A program made the translations under genes and the position numbers. Shown here piece after piece: positions 6,108-7,130 of a stretch of DNA of 7,130 nucleotides. Location: assembly GCA_045536045.1 (NCBI GenBank), contig JAZSMU010000084.1:1-7130 (forward strand), written 5' to 3'. The stretch is from RGIG1918 sp045536045 (GTDB lineage: Bacteria > Cyanobacteriota > Vampirovibrionia > Gastranaerophilales > Gastranaerophilaceae). A model generated the notes under the pieces. It was not told where the DNA came from, did not search any database, and saw only the letters and a list, made by a program, of their open reading frames with translations. Each line of letters opens with the position of its first letter. Position 1 is the first letter of the stretch.

Positions 6108-7130
6108 TATTCACCCTCCACTCTATTGCTGTATAAAGTTTTTCCAAAAAGAATAATGTATGTGCATTCTTTACTTATTTTAAGTCTTATTGCTTGTTTT
6201 CTGAAATGCTTAAAGTATAGAATATAAAGCCTAAATTTCCAATTCCAAGCACCTTTTAAAAGGTTTAAGTATTTATAATAATATTTATTTAATTTGAAAT
6301 CGTAATGAGTCCAAGGCTTTCTATGCCCAACATAATGAACAATTGTTGCCATGGGTGCAATTTTGTTAAATTCTTTTACTTTGCCAAATTCCAAGTCTGA
6401 AATTTGTGCATTAAATTCATCTTTTAAATATAAGATTTTTTCGTTTAAAACCGTGTTTATAACATCTTGGTCAACCCACAATATTTTTTCTTGATTTTCT
6501 TTTGCCCAAGTGAAAAGTTTTTCTTGAATATTATCTTCTCTCCATTTTTTTAGGTTTAAAAGTATAATTCCAGCATTAACATATTTATTTAAGCCTAAAC
6601 GTTTGCAATTTTCATCAACATAGCTATCTTGAACACCAGCTAGGTAATAATCTTCCACATTTGTTTCAAATAATTCTGATAGAGATTTTTTAACAATAAT
6701 GTCGCAATCCAGATATAAAACTTTATCAAAATCACAAACAGAAGGGAGAATAAATCTATAATATGTTGTTAAAGATTTAATATGAAAAGCATCTTCAGTT
6801 AGAGGGCAATATTTAAACGCACTCTCATCAACATTAACAAATCTAATTGTTGAGCCCTTTGGAAGCATACTATTAATATATGCTTGAGTTTTTTGAGTTA
6901 TGTCTTCATTTAAAATAATAATGTTAAAATTTTCATCTCTTTTTTTGTTGAGAAAAATAGATTTCAAGGCACAGCACAAATGTTGGGCATAATTTTCATT
7001 TGAAGAAAAACACAAATTAAGAGTTTTTTTAATGTTTTTTGATGAAAAATGGTAAACTCTTCCAAACATAACTAATCTTTTTTCTGTTTTTCTAAGTCTT
7101 AAACTAAAAATATTTTTGCGATATTTTTTG
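6107..7130 (-). CDS. GT8-family glycosyltransferase, partial at the 5' end
   Basis: Retaining glycosyltransferase of family GT8 (LgtC/glycogenin-like fold), expected to move a sugar from a UDP-sugar to a growing surface glycan in the cytoplasm. Numbering from the first Met in the window (7069), the domain covers about residues 15-275: FSSNENYAQHL near 21-31, the metal-binding DxD as DCD at 121-123, NAGIILLNL at 165-173, WVDQDVIN at 198-205 and the closing HYVGHRKPW at 245-253. All are usual GT8 marks, so it looks active. A basic tail (about 280-314) ends it. The ATG at 7069 gives 320 residues but has no Shine-Dalgarno sequence before it, and the frame stays open through 7130 (20 more codons, no alternative start). 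Those codons contain NIFSLRLRKTEKRLVMFGR, which resembles the tail/linker segments of neighbouring proteins. I infer that the gene begins outside the window and that a further domain may precede GT8. The TAG stop overlaps the GTG of the next gene by one base. Acceptor and donor are unknown. Confidence 0.9.
   Translation of the reverse strand, partial: KKYRKNIFSLRLRKTEKRLVMFGRVYHFSSKNIKKTLNLCFSSNENYAQHLCCALKSIFLNKKRDENFNIIILNEDITQKTQAYINSMLPKGSTIRFVNVDESAFKYCPLTEDAFHIKSLTTYYRFILPSVCDFDKVLYLDCDIIVKKSLSELFETNVEDYYLAGVQDSYVDENCKRLGLNKYVNAGIILLNLKKWREDNIQEKLFTWAKENQEKILWVDQDVINTVLNEKILYLKDEFNAQISDLEFGKVKEFNKIAPMATIVHYVGHRKPWTHYDFKLNKYYYKYLNLLKGAWNWKFRLYILYFKHFRKQAIRLKISKECTYIILFGKTLYSNRVEGE
6114..6119 (-). 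promoter_or_regulatory. Ribosome binding site for the UDP-glucuronate decarboxylase GTG start
   Basis: GGAGGG on the minus strand, six bases before the GTG at 6107. This strong site lies inside the last codons of the upstream GT8 gene and supports the non-ATG start, because no ATG is placed correctly for it. The stop TAG and start GTG share one base (TAGTG), which suggests translational coupling. Confidence 0.8.

Noticed and set aside
7070..7130. Right end considered as a promoter region for the first gene
   Set aside because: The frame is open throughout and encodes a linker-like peptide, and AT-rich hexamers here are no better than elsewhere in this AT-rich DNA.

Overview
The window is AT-rich bacterial DNA. 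G+C looks to be roughly 30% by eye, and the proteins are rich in Lys, Ile and Asn. Every gene is on the minus strand, so transcription runs from high to low coordinates. Ribosome sites of the AGGAG/GAGG type precede the starts, the standard code gives full-length proteins, and the stops seen are TAA and TAG. This suggests an AT-rich, SD-using bacterium such as gut Gastranaerophilales, Campylobacterota, Elusimicrobia, Fusobacteria or a spirochaete. No marker gene here settles which. No RNA gene, mobile element, CRISPR array or phage gene was seen.

Layout in transcription order: (1) a GT8-family glycosyltransferase, 7130-6107, whose reading frame is still open at the right edge and so is probably the 3' part of a longer protein; (2) UDP-glucuronate decarboxylase (UDP-xylose synthase), 6107-5151; (3) UDP-glucose 6-dehydrogenase, 5150-3846; (4) UDP-glucose 4-epimerase (galE), best start 3844, to 2876; (5) an 892-residue three-domain protein, GT2 glycosyltransferase + GT8 glycosyltransferase + SAM methyltransferase, 2865-187; (6) the first 61 codons of another GT8-like glycosyltransferase, 185 to the left edge. 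Gene junctions are -1, 0, +1, +10 and +1 nt, so this is a section of one polycistronic operon with no internal promoter or terminator visible. There is no gene-free stretch over 300 bases.

The genes make sense together as surface-polysaccharide (capsule, LPS or glycan) synthesis. The dehydrogenase makes UDP-glucuronate from UDP-glucose, the decarboxylase turns that into UDP-xylose, and GalE supplies UDP-galactose (or possibly a 4-epimer of another UDP-sugar). GT8 enzymes typically use exactly such UDP-sugars, and the methyltransferase may decorate or cap the product.

The sugar-nucleotide genes are ordinary. The points of interest are the GT2-GT8-methyltransferase fusion, the evidence that the right-edge GT8 belongs to a second fusion, a short recurring linker/tail sequence that joins or ends these domains, and the left-edge partial gene. 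I do not see a wholly new kind of system here.
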